From Palsa-1188 sp050010575 (lineage in GTDB: Bacteria; Bacillota; DSM-12270; Thermacetogeniales; Thermacetogeniaceae), in contig JBEKKU010000063.1 of assembly GCA_050010575.1 (NCBI GenBank), forward strand, positions 1 through 13,395: DNA of 13,395 bases, written 5' to 3'. Each line of letters begins with the position of its first letter. Position 1 is the stretch's first letter. The notes below the pieces were generated by a model. The model searched no databases. It was not told the DNA's origin and saw only the letters and a program-made list of their open reading frames with translations. A program made the translations under genes and the position numbers. This document shows positions 6,379 to 12,911 of this stretch, one piece after another.

Positions 6379-6403
6379 AACAGGCTCCCGAAGCCTGTTT
6401 TTT
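6379..6403 (+). terminator. Intrinsic terminator inside the element
   Basis: AACAGGCT (6379-6386) pairs with AGCCTGTT (6392-6399) around CCCGA, with six T in the tail (6398-6403). It lies 9 bp after the possible 3' end of the deleted integrase gene and isolates the cargo genes from the tRNA promoter. Confidence 0.8.
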
Positions 6404-6535
6404 ATGTCACAAAAAGCAGGAAAACATCGGAAAGGAAAGAAATAGTTACTAAAGTAAAATGGGGGAACAGGATTATGAGGAAAAGGCGTTAAAGTCGAGA
6501 TAGAGTAAAGACTATAAGTTTTAATTGGAGGGCCT

Positions 6536-6709
6536 ATGAATATTCCAAGATATTTAATTGACGAGATAAGAACTGGTAGAGTTGTTTTAGTTTTAGGTGC
6601 CGGAGCCTCTAAGGGAGCAATTAATAACCAAGGCAAGGAAGCTCCAAATGGACAAGAATTAGCTAAACTACTTTCTAACAAATTCCTAGGAGTTTGTGGG
6701 TGTGGCTGA
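6536..6709 (+). pseudogene. N-terminal fragment of a SIR2-like protein
   Basis: The frame starts at ATG 6536, 3-4 nt after TTGGAGGG, and encodes 57 residues before TGA (6707-6709). RVVLVLGAGASKGA (15-28) is the NAD-binding glycine-rich start of SIR2 domains, and APNGQELAKLLSNKFLG (36-52) matches the helix that follows it in SIR2-like proteins of bacterial antiphage systems. In those systems the domain degrades NAD+ to stop phage growth. A full domain is about 250 residues, so the catalytic His/Asn part is missing. After the stop, the same frame continues with TLNELMLAKE before another TGA, possibly more of the old gene after decay. Its A+T-rich codons differ from the neighbouring core genes. 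As it stands it cannot be an active NADase. Confidence 0.65.
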
Positions 6710-6762
6710 GGAACTACTACTACGCTAAATGAATTAATGCTGGCTAAGGAAGGTTGACGCAG

Positions 6763-7845
6763 ATGTATGTGAGGAAACCTGTAAAAGCTCTTGTTTCAAG
6801 CCTTATACCTGGAATGGAGTTGGCTGGTCCTATTTACGATGTTCATGGTCAATTTTTATTAAAAAAGGGAACAACCCTCACGAAAAGTTATATAATGGCG
6901 CTGCAGAACCGTCGCATCCTGACTGCATATATTGAAGGAATGTCTATTCCGGAGGATTTCATAACCCAGCAACAGGATGCAATGGAGGAAGCAATTCGCG
7001 CTGATGCCTTCGCTTCGGTTCAAAACCTCTTTGAACAAGGCGATATAGAAGCCATTAAAGCAGTTGTTGCCAGTGTCGAGAATATCATTGATGAATTAAT
7101 AGCTGGCAAGACGACTATCGAAGCCTTGACTGAAATATCGTCAACCGATGCCTATACCTATGCACACTCAGTCGACGTATGCATCTTATCACTCGAGACA
7201 GGTATTTCGCTGAAATATGAGAGGGGGAAATTACTGGAGCTTGGCGTTGGTTGCATACTGCATGATTTAGGAAAAGTTAAGACACCCATTGAGATCCTTA
7301 ACAAACCTGGAAAGCTGACCGGTGATGAATTTGACATCATAAAGATGCACCCACGCTATGGTTATCGTTTTGCAAGGGAAATACAGCCCGATCTTGCAGA
7401 TAGCTCTGCGTCGATTATCTATAAGCACCATGAAAGACATGACGGCAGTGGTTATCCTAAAGGACTCAGGGGAGAAAACATCGATGAAATGAGTTCGATC
7501 TGCGCCATTGCCGATGTCTATAATGCGATGACTACGGATAGGGTATACCGTGTGGCCGTTTCCCGCAATGAGGCCTATGAATACCTGATGGCAGGGGGCT
7601 ATAACATTGCCGGACAGAGAGTGTTGGACGCCTTCTTGCATTGCATGGCTCCTTTTCCACTGGGGTCTATGGTGCTCCTCAGCACCGGGGAGAAGGGAGT
7701 TATAACACAGATCAATCATGCTATACCTCTACGGCCAAAAGTGTACATACCAGTCAAAAAACAGATGATCGACTTAAGCAGCGAGTTGTCTGTCACGGTG
7801 TTAAAGATGATTGTTGAAGCTAGCGAACAAATGATGGCCCTTTAA
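6763..7845 (+). CDS. HD-GYP domain cyclic-di-GMP phosphodiesterase
   Basis: The 360-residue protein carries a complete HD-GYP domain that hydrolyses cyclic-di-GMP at a di- or trinuclear metal centre. Visible residues are H135, H167-D168 with LGK (169-171), H196, H222-H223-E224, the GYP motif (D227-GSGYP), and D251. An N-terminal region (about 1-60, SLIPGMELAGPIYD and so on) precedes a helical linker (65-125). A roughly 60-residue C-terminal extension follows, of the kind seen in clostridial relatives (GSMVLLSTGEKGVI). There is no membrane segment or receiver domain, so the input signal is unclear. ATG 6763 is 9 nt after AAGGAAGG; TTG 6754 would sit directly on that site. It is the only intact gene in the tRNA-Glu element, 53 bp after the SIR2 fragment. 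It probably lowers cyclic-di-GMP to affect motility, biofilm or sporulation. Confidence 0.92.
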   Translation: MYVRKPVKALVSSLIPGMELAGPIYDVHGQFLLKKGTTLTKSYIMALQNRRILTAYIEGMSIPEDFITQQQDAMEEAIRADAFASVQNLFEQGDIEAIKAVVASVENIIDELIAGKTTIEALTEISSTDAYTYAHSVDVCILSLETGISLKYERGKLLELGVGCILHDLGKVKTPIEILNKPGKLTGDEFDIIKMHPRYGYRFAREIQPDLADSSASIIYKHHERHDGSGYPKGLRGENIDEMSSICAIADVYNAMTTDRVYRVAVSRNEAYEYLMAGGYNIAGQRVLDAFLHCMAPFPLGSMVLLSTGEKGVITQINHAIPLRPKVYIPVKKQMIDLSSELSVTVLKMIVEASEQMMAL

Positions 7846-8000
7846 CCTCCAATAATATTGGGCAGGGGTGTTTAATCTGGTGCTGAAGTTGATAACCACC
7901 TGAAAAACATGATACTGGATAAGAATGACCAACGATGTAACCCCAGTGGTTGAGCTATACTAGGACTAGATGAGAAGGGATGAAATAACATGCCTGGAAT

Positions 8001-8043
8001 TCTCAAGGTGGAGACACGGGTTCGAATCCCATTAGGGCTACCA
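8001..8043 (+). pseudogene. Displaced 3' remnant of tRNA-Glu (right attachment site)
   Basis: This is an exact copy of tRNA-Glu from U33 to CCA, without the D-arm, acceptor 5' strand or promoter, so it cannot form a tRNA. A terminator follows 13 bp downstream. Together these are probably the original 3' end and terminator of the tRNA operon, pushed away by insertion of the element. Confidence 0.85.
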
Positions 8044-8056
8044 ATTTATCAAAACT

Positions 8057-8090
8057 CCCGCCGGGGCAATTAACGGCGGGTTTTGTTTGT
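8057..8090 (+). terminator. Probable original terminator of the tRNA operon
   Basis: CCCGCCG (8057-8063) pairs perfectly with CGGCGGG (8074-8080) around a 10-nt loop, and TTTTGTTTGT follows. Its position just after the tRNA remnant suggests it ended the operon before integration. It now also ends transcripts from the HD-GYP gene. Confidence 0.82.
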
Positions 8091-8155
8091 AGTCAACTTT
8101 GAGCGCTAGTCTTGTTCGTCATCAATAGATATTTTATCGGGGGGCTGAAGGGATC

Positions 8156-8443
8156 GTGCTGTGCCGGATGAGGAGAGCTGCGGTGTTTTTAACAGCGGCC
8201 AGAGAGAGCCTCCCCGGAGACAATATCACGAAATTCTTGAACTTGCAGGATCCCGGCTCCAGGGTGCTGGTGATCGCTCCCCATCCGGACGACGAAACCA
8301 TCGCCACGGCGGGAGTCATAGTCAGGGCCGTGAAGAAGGGCGATGCCGTCAAGGGGGTGGTGATCGCCGATGGCGACCATTTCATCGGAGCCGCCCGCCT
8401 CCTGACCGGCAGAGACAGAGTCACGCTGTTTATCCGGCCCTAA
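8156..8443 (+). pseudogene. Truncated PIG-L (LmbE-like) deacetylase
   Basis: The 95-residue frame begins at GTG 8156 after GGGGGG and AAGGGA. It contains RVLVIAPHPDDETIATAGVI, whose A-P-H-P-D-D-E is the zinc-binding signature of PIG-L/LmbE N-acetylglucosaminide deacetylases, and then VKGVVIADGDHFIGAARLLTGRDRV, the next conserved strand and helix. Family members have about 220-280 residues, including later His residues needed for the metal site, so more than half is missing. The frame ends with LFIRP and TAA, and its last 4 bp overlap the end of the convergent rhomboid gene. This suggests a deletion joined the two genes' ends. The N-terminus (RMRRAAVFLTAARESL) also looks shortened. It is probably inactive. 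Confidence 0.72.
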
Positions 8444-9111
8444 TTAGTTTGGAGGCGTGTGGCGAACAGGTTGATCAGCACCGCCCCTACCAAGAAACCT
8501 CCGATATGCGCCCACCAGGCAACTGAATCGGCGGCCACGGAGGTGGCAAAACCGCTCAGCAGCTGCATCACGAACCAGAAAAGCAGGAACCAGACCGCGG
8601 GAATCTCCACCAGTGTAATGAAGAAAAACAGTGGGAGCAGGGTCAGTACCTTGGCCTTGGGAAAGGAGATGAAGTAGGCCCCGAGGATGCCAGCGATCGC
8701 CCCGCTGGCGCCGATGATCGGCACCCGGGAGGCGGGGTTGGACAGGATGTGGGCAATGCTTCCAGCCACGCCCACCAAGAGGTAAAAGAACAGGTACGGG
8801 AGGTGGCCGACCAGGTCCTCCACGTTGTCCCCGAAGATCCACAGGTAGAGCATGTTTCCAATGATATGCAGCCAGTTGCCGTGCAGGAACATGGCGGTGA
8901 TAAAAGGAGTGGCCAGCACTAGCAGCGAGACCCCCGAGGCGAACTGGGTGGTTACCCGGGCTGGGATCAGCCCGTAGGTGAAGGTCAGCTGGTTCAGGGC
9001 ATTATTGGAGAGGGAGATCTCCTTGAAGAAGACCAGGAAATTGATGATGATCAGGGTCAGGTTCATTATGGGAAAAGTGCGGGAGCGGACGCTGTCGCGC
9101 AGCGGAATCAT
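8440..9111 (-). CDS. Rhomboid-family intramembrane serine protease
   Basis: The 223-residue membrane protein has at least six hydrophobic segments. Rhomboid features are the N-terminal IPLRDSVRSRTFP, the long loop and H-G-N-W-x-H-x-x-x-N-M segment (78-87), the catalytic serine in GASGAIAG (S136) and the catalytic histidine in AHIGGF (H202). Rhomboids cut transmembrane helices within the membrane; substrates in such bacteria are mostly unknown. I chose ATG 9111, 6 nt after AGGAGG, because it gives the family's typical MIPLRD start. An upstream in-frame start at 9141 would add ten residues and lacks a ribosome-binding site of that quality. The gene is divergent from mnmG and converges on the PIG-L fragment. 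Confidence 0.93.
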   Translation of the reverse strand: MIPLRDSVRSRTFPIMNLTLIIINFLVFFKEISLSNNALNQLTFTYGLIPARVTTQFASGVSLLVLATPFITAMFLHGNWLHIIGNMLYLWIFGDNVEDLVGHLPYLFFYLLVGVAGSIAHILSNPASRVPIIGASGAIAGILGAYFISFPKAKVLTLLPLFFFITLVEIPAVWFLLFWFVMQLLSGFATSVAADSVAWWAHIGGFLVGAVLINLFATRLQTN

Positions 9112-9178
9112 GAGGCGCCTCCTGATCGTAGATACTAACATATTAATATAAAAAATGATGCAAGGCCAGCGGTTCCGG

Positions 9179-9207
9179 TTGGCTGGAGCCGGTTGCCATG
9201 TTACAAT
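9179..9207 (+). promoter_or_regulatory. Candidate sigma-A promoter of mnmG
   Basis: TTGGCT (9179-9184) and TACAAT (9202-9207) are separated by 17 bp, placing the start of transcription about 45 bp before the start codon. The -10 is good and the -35 is fair. Confidence 0.5.
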
Positions 9208-9260
9208 ATGCCCGTAAAGAGCCCGGTTTATAGATAGAATGGGGCAGGGGGATGAATTTG

Positions 9261-11162
9261 ATGGCAGAGGAATACCGGGCAGGAAGCTATGACGTGATCG
9301 TCATCGGGGCGGGTCATGCCGGGTGTGAGGCCGCACTGGCCAGCGCCCGCATCGGCTGCCGCACCCTGCTGATCACCCTGAATATCGACTACGTGGCCCT
9401 GATGCCCTGCAACCCGGCGGTAGGAGGGCCCGGGAAAGCCCACCTGGTACGGGAAATCGATGCCCTGGGCGGAGCGATGGGGCTGAACACCGACAAGACC
9501 TATGTGCAGATGCGCATGCTCAACACTGCCAAGGGTCCAGCCGTGAGGGCGCTGAGGGCCCAGGTGGACAAGAGAACCTACATGGGCGAGATGCTCCGGA
9601 CCATCCAGGAACAGCCCAACCTTGACCTGAAGCAGGGGGTCATTGAGAGGGTGGTTGTGGAAGGAGCGAGAGCAGTGGGAGTGGTCACCCAGACGGGGGC
9701 CAGGTTTGAGGCCGCCTCCGTGGTTCTGACCACCGGCACCTACCTCCGCGGGCGGATCATTATCGGTAATGTTATCTACCCGGGGGGTCCCAACGGCCAA
9801 CTGGCTCCAGGTGAGCTGGCCGCCTGCCTGCAGGACCTGGGTTTTGAACTCGTCCGCTTCAAGACGGGCACACCACCCCGCATCGATAAGCACACCGTCG
9901 ATTTTGCCAGCCTGGCTGTTCAACCGGGCGATGAGGCACCACTCTTCTTTTCCGCCCTCTCACCCAGGGTGCCCAGACCCCAGTTGCCCTGCTGGCTGAC
10001 CTACAGCAACGAGCAGACACACGCCATCGTCAGGGCGAACCTGCACCGGGCGCCGATGTTCTCAGGAGTGATCGAGGGAGTGGGCCCCCGCTACTGTCCC
10101 TCTTTTGAGGCCAAGGTGGTGCGTTTTCCGGAGCGCCGGCGGCACCAGGTTTTCCTGGAGCCGGAGGGATGGTCGACCGATGAGATCTACGTCCAGGGAC
10201 TGAACACGAGCCTACCCGAGGATGTGCAGCTAGAGGTGCTCAGGTCTATGCAGGGGTTGGAACAGGTGCAGATCATCCGGGTGGGTTATGCCATCGAGTA
10301 TGATTGCCTGGTTCCCGCCCAACTGGACCTGACCCTGCAGTCCAAGGAGGTGCGGGGCCTCTTCACCGCAGGCCAGATTAACGGCACCTCCGGCTATGAA
10401 GAGGCCGCGGCCCAGGGGATCATCGCCGGAATCAACGCCGCCCTTCATGCCCGGGGCCGTGAACCCCTGGTGCTCAAACGGTCTCAGGCGTATATCGGAG
10501 TGCTGATTGACGACCTGGTCACCAAGGGAGTGCGCGAACCTTACCGCATTCTCACCTCCCGGGCCGAATACCGCCTGCTGCTGCGCCAGGACAATGCCGA
10601 CCTCCGGCTCACCGAGCTGGGACGGCAGGTCGGTCTGGTTGACGGCGAACGCTACCGTCTCTTTCAGGCTAAGTTGGAACAGTTGGATCGGGAAAAATCC
10701 TGGCTAGAGGAGACGATGGTCCGGCCGACAACGGAAAATCAGCGCTGGCTTGCTGCCAGAGGCAGTGCCCCGCTTAAGGGAACGGTCAACCTGAAGGAGC
10801 TACTGAAGCGGTCGGAGATCGGCTACCGGGATCTGGCCAGCCTCGCCGGCAGCGGGCGACAGCCGGTGGCGGACGAGGTTGCCGAGCAGTTGGAGATCCA
10901 GGTACGGTTTGCAGGCTATCTGGAGAAGCAGGAGAATCATGTGGCGCGGATGGAGAAACTGGAAAAGAAACGCCTGCCTGCCGGGTTGGATTACGGGCAG
11001 GTCAGAGGGCTGTCCAGCGAGGCCCGCGACAGGCTCACCCAGGTGCAGCCGTTGACTCTGGGACAGGCAGGCCGGGTGCCGGGTGTTACCCCGGCAGACG
11101 TCACGGTATTGTGGGTCTATCTGGAACAGAGGCGGCGATCCGCTCAGGGGGCGCCCCTATAA
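9261..11162 (+). CDS. mnmG: tRNA uridine-5-carboxymethylaminomethyl modification enzyme MnmG (GidA)
   Basis: The 633-residue FAD protein works with the GTPase MnmE to build the (carboxymethyl)aminomethyl group on U34 of tRNAs that read NNA/NNG codons. Visible motifs are the FAD-binding GAGHAG (16-21), the conserved CNPAVGGPGKAH region with C50, GTYLRG, RFKTGTPPRID, GPRYCPSFE, AGQINGTSGYEEAAAQG, SRAEYRLLLRQDNAD, and the C-terminal MnmE-binding region (LDYGQVRGLSSEARDRL). The length is typical. ATG 9261 is preferred because AGGGGG (9246-9251) is 9 nt upstream; ATG 9252 abuts that site. The common neighbours mnmE and rsmG are absent: a rhomboid gene diverges upstream, and the next gene converges with a 6-bp overlap at the stop codons. 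Confidence 0.96.
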   Translation: MAEEYRAGSYDVIVIGAGHAGCEAALASARIGCRTLLITLNIDYVALMPCNPAVGGPGKAHLVREIDALGGAMGLNTDKTYVQMRMLNTAKGPAVRALRAQVDKRTYMGEMLRTIQEQPNLDLKQGVIERVVVEGARAVGVVTQTGARFEAASVVLTTGTYLRGRIIIGNVIYPGGPNGQLAPGELAACLQDLGFELVRFKTGTPPRIDKHTVDFASLAVQPGDEAPLFFSALSPRVPRPQLPCWLTYSNEQTHAIVRANLHRAPMFSGVIEGVGPRYCPSFEAKVVRFPERRRHQVFLEPEGWSTDEIYVQGLNTSLPEDVQLEVLRSMQGLEQVQIIRVGYAIEYDCLVPAQLDLTLQSKEVRGLFTAGQINGTSGYEEAAAQGIIAGINAALHARGREPLVLKRSQAYIGVLIDDLVTKGVREPYRILTSRAEYRLLLRQDNADLRLTELGRQVGLVDGERYRLFQAKLEQLDREKSWLEETMVRPTTENQRWLAARGSAPLKGTVNLKELLKRSEIGYRDLASLAGSGRQPVADEVAEQLEIQVRFAGYLEKQENHVARMEKLEKKRLPAGLDYGQVRGLSSEARDRLTQVQPLTLGQAGRVPGVTPADVTVLWVYLEQRRRSAQGAPL

Positions 11163-12887
11163 GCGCTGATACTTTCGCTCCTGGTGCATGATTTCGATCA
11201 GAGTGGACTTGTCTTCGAGATCCTCCACGATATAAACGCTGCCCTTAGCCTGGTGGGCCAGCTCCTTCAGGAACTCCTGGTTCGAGGCCACGCCGATACA
11301 GATCAGATTCGCCCGGGATAGGGGCACCATAGCTGCCGCTCTCAGAGCATCTTTGCGCGGGTCGATCGTCCATTTGCCAAAGGTGGGAACGCCGTCGGTG
11401 ATCAGGACCAGCAGCGGGTTGCGTACGTGGCGGTTCTTGATCAGCTGCAGGGCCTCAGTGATCCCGTCAGCCAGCGGGGTCAGGCCGTTGGGACGCATCG
11501 AAGACCTCAGGCTCAGTTTCAGCTGGGTATAGTTACGGGTGAAGGGGATCACCACCCGGGCCTTGTGGTGCTGGAAGAGCACCACCGCAATCCGGTCGCG
11601 TGTGGTCAGCAGCAGGTGTTCGGCAAGCTGCCACACTGCCTTCATCTTTGGCCCTGCCATACTGGCGCTACCGTCGATCACCAGGCAGACATCGACTGGT
11701 TTGGACATCACTGTTTCGTGCACCTTGATGTCCTCCCTGGTCACCAGGGGAGTACTGCGTTTTTGCAAGAAGCGGTTCTTGGCAGCCTGGACGATAGTTT
11801 CGGAAACGGCGATGCTGCCCAGCCAGGCATTCTTGAGCGGCGTGGTGGTCTTGCTGGTATAGGCATAGTGCTTCTGACTGCTTTTTAGGCTAGTGTTGCG
11901 CTCTGACTGGTACTTGGTGCTGGGCACCGGTACCTGCCTCAGCAGCTTGCGCATCTGGGACTCCAGCTCCCGCTGGTGCAGCATGACAAACTCCAGCAAC
12001 TCCTGACCTTCCTTGGTCAGGGTATCGGCGAACCAGCCGCGCCTGATCAGCCCGGCGTTCGTCAGACCGATGACAAAGTCCCGCATGGGGCCGTGCTTGT
12101 TGCGAAGCTTGGACAGGGGTTGCTTGCGGTTGAACATGCCTGGCATGAAGGCTTGGAGAAATTCGATCACATCCTCGGGGCCGCTAAGCATGGTGGTGAG
12201 AGTGGTGGCGGTATCCCAGAGCTGGTACTTGTCCGGTTCCAGGCCAAATAGATAGGCCGGAGCTGGCTGCTTGGATTTTTTCTCTACGTGGGCAATCTTA
12301 TCGACTTTCCTGATCTCCACTGCATTGGCTGCCAATTCGGTCTCCACGGCGTCTACCAGACAAGAAACAACAGCCATATCAGCGGCTGCAAAACGGTCCA
12401 GGAGGAGTTGGACGTGATTCTTGCGGCGCGGCTTGGGGGGGCTGCCGTCCCCGGTTGAGCCTGCAAGAAGCTCGATCAGGTTGCCGGAACCGGTTCCTGT
12501 TTCCAGGTAGATGCGCTCAGCGTAGGATTGCATTAGGTCATCGAATCCAGATGGTTTTTCTGGGCGCAGCGAGAGGTAGGCCTGGATGGTTTCGTTCATG
12601 ATCTGAACCAGCGGTTGGTGCTTCACAACCGCTGGTGCGTGAAAGATATCGACGTGAATGATCTGTCCGGGTGTTTGCCGGTGTGCCAGCTCTATGCCGG
12701 CATCCCGGTCCACGAGAATGCGTATCTCGCCTGGATGAAGGTGGGTTGTCCGGTGCAGGCACGAGCTGATGACAGTTGATTCGCCCAGCCGGAAACCCTG
12801 CCGCTGGTTCAGGCTGGCAGCAATCTGGTCACCCAGTTCAGTAAGCTGTTGCAGCGTAACTTTCTCCAAAATGAGGAGCTGGGGCAT
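11157..12887 (-). CDS. ChlD-like vWA domain protein, partner of an AAA+ ATPase
   Basis: The 576-residue protein ends in a von Willebrand A domain (about 398-576) with a full metal-ion-dependent adhesion site: D405-G-S407-A-S409, T470 and D498. The stretch before it, RFLQKRSTPLVTREDIKVHE (372-391), resembles the segment before the vWA domain in magnesium-chelatase D-type proteins. The middle part has a winged-helix-like pattern (about 265-305). The N-terminal 200 residues match nothing I recognise, and there is no signal peptide or membrane span, so the protein is cytoplasmic. ATG 12887 lies 7 nt after GAGGAG. It starts 24 bp after the AAA+ gene, forming a two-gene unit. Such pairs act as ATP-driven remodelling machines, as in Mg/Co chelatases, MoxR systems and RavA-ViaA. 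The target here is unknown, and no tetrapyrrole genes are nearby. Confidence 0.88.
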   Translation of the reverse strand: MPQLLILEKVTLQQLTELGDQIAASLNQRQGFRLGESTVISSCLHRTTHLHPGEIRILVDRDAGIELAHRQTPGQIIHVDIFHAPAVVKHQPLVQIMNETIQAYLSLRPEKPSGFDDLMQSYAERIYLETGTGSGNLIELLAGSTGDGSPPKPRRKNHVQLLLDRFAAADMAVVSCLVDAVETELAANAVEIRKVDKIAHVEKKSKQPAPAYLFGLEPDKYQLWDTATTLTTMLSGPEDVIEFLQAFMPGMFNRKQPLSKLRNKHGPMRDFVIGLTNAGLIRRGWFADTLTKEGQELLEFVMLHQRELESQMRKLLRQVPVPSTKYQSERNTSLKSSQKHYAYTSKTTTPLKNAWLGSIAVSETIVQAAKNRFLQKRSTPLVTREDIKVHETVMSKPVDVCLVIDGSASMAGPKMKAVWQLAEHLLLTTRDRIAVVLFQHHKARVVIPFTRNYTQLKLSLRSSMRPNGLTPLADGITEALQLIKNRHVRNPLLVLITDGVPTFGKWTIDPRKDALRAAAMVPLSRANLICIGVASNQEFLKELAHQAKGSVYIVEDLEDKSTLIEIMHQERKYQRL

Positions 12888-12911
12888 CTAAACTCTCCTC
12901 ACCAGAAATAA

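Larger units (their letters stand above)
6034..8043. mobile_element. Decayed integrative element in tRNA-Glu (2,010-bp unit)
   Basis: A segment is bounded by the exact 43-bp repeats at 5991-6033 and 8001-8043, with the intact tRNA on the left and a bare 3' tRNA remnant on the right. Inside are a probable integrase N-terminal relic next to the left end, two plus-strand terminators, a SIR2-like N-terminal fragment, and an intact HD-GYP gene. The interior is visibly more A+T-rich than gltX and mnmG. No complete recombinase, excisionase or replication gene remains, so the element cannot move by itself. A larger element reduced by internal deletions is the simplest reading. A small passenger mobilised in trans is less likely. 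The repeat and remnant are seen directly; the history is inferred. Confidence 0.75.

Noticed and set aside
6459..6503. Tiny frame MGEQDYEEKALKSR upstream of the SIR2-like fragment
   Set aside because: It has only 14 codons and a poor ribosome-binding site. It could be further gene debris but cannot be supported.
6099..6681. Two minus-strand frames of 81 and 107 residues inside the tRNA element
   Set aside because: They are antisense to the integrase and SIR2-like relics and have no recognisable domain. The plus-strand relics explain the sequence better.
8161..8526. Alternative plus-strand frame of 121 residues over the PIG-L fragment
   Set aside because: It is Arg/Gly/His-rich and lacks the PIG-L motif, which lies in the frame from 8156; it then runs into the rhomboid gene.
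9228..9923. Long minus-strand frame within mnmG (231 residues)
   Set aside because: It lies wholly antisense to conserved MnmG motifs and is a Gly/His/Pro-rich shadow typical of GC-rich coding DNA.
11427..12255. Plus-strand frames opposite the vWA gene
   Set aside because: They are antisense to a clear vWA protein, show no domain pattern and have no credible ribosome-binding sites.
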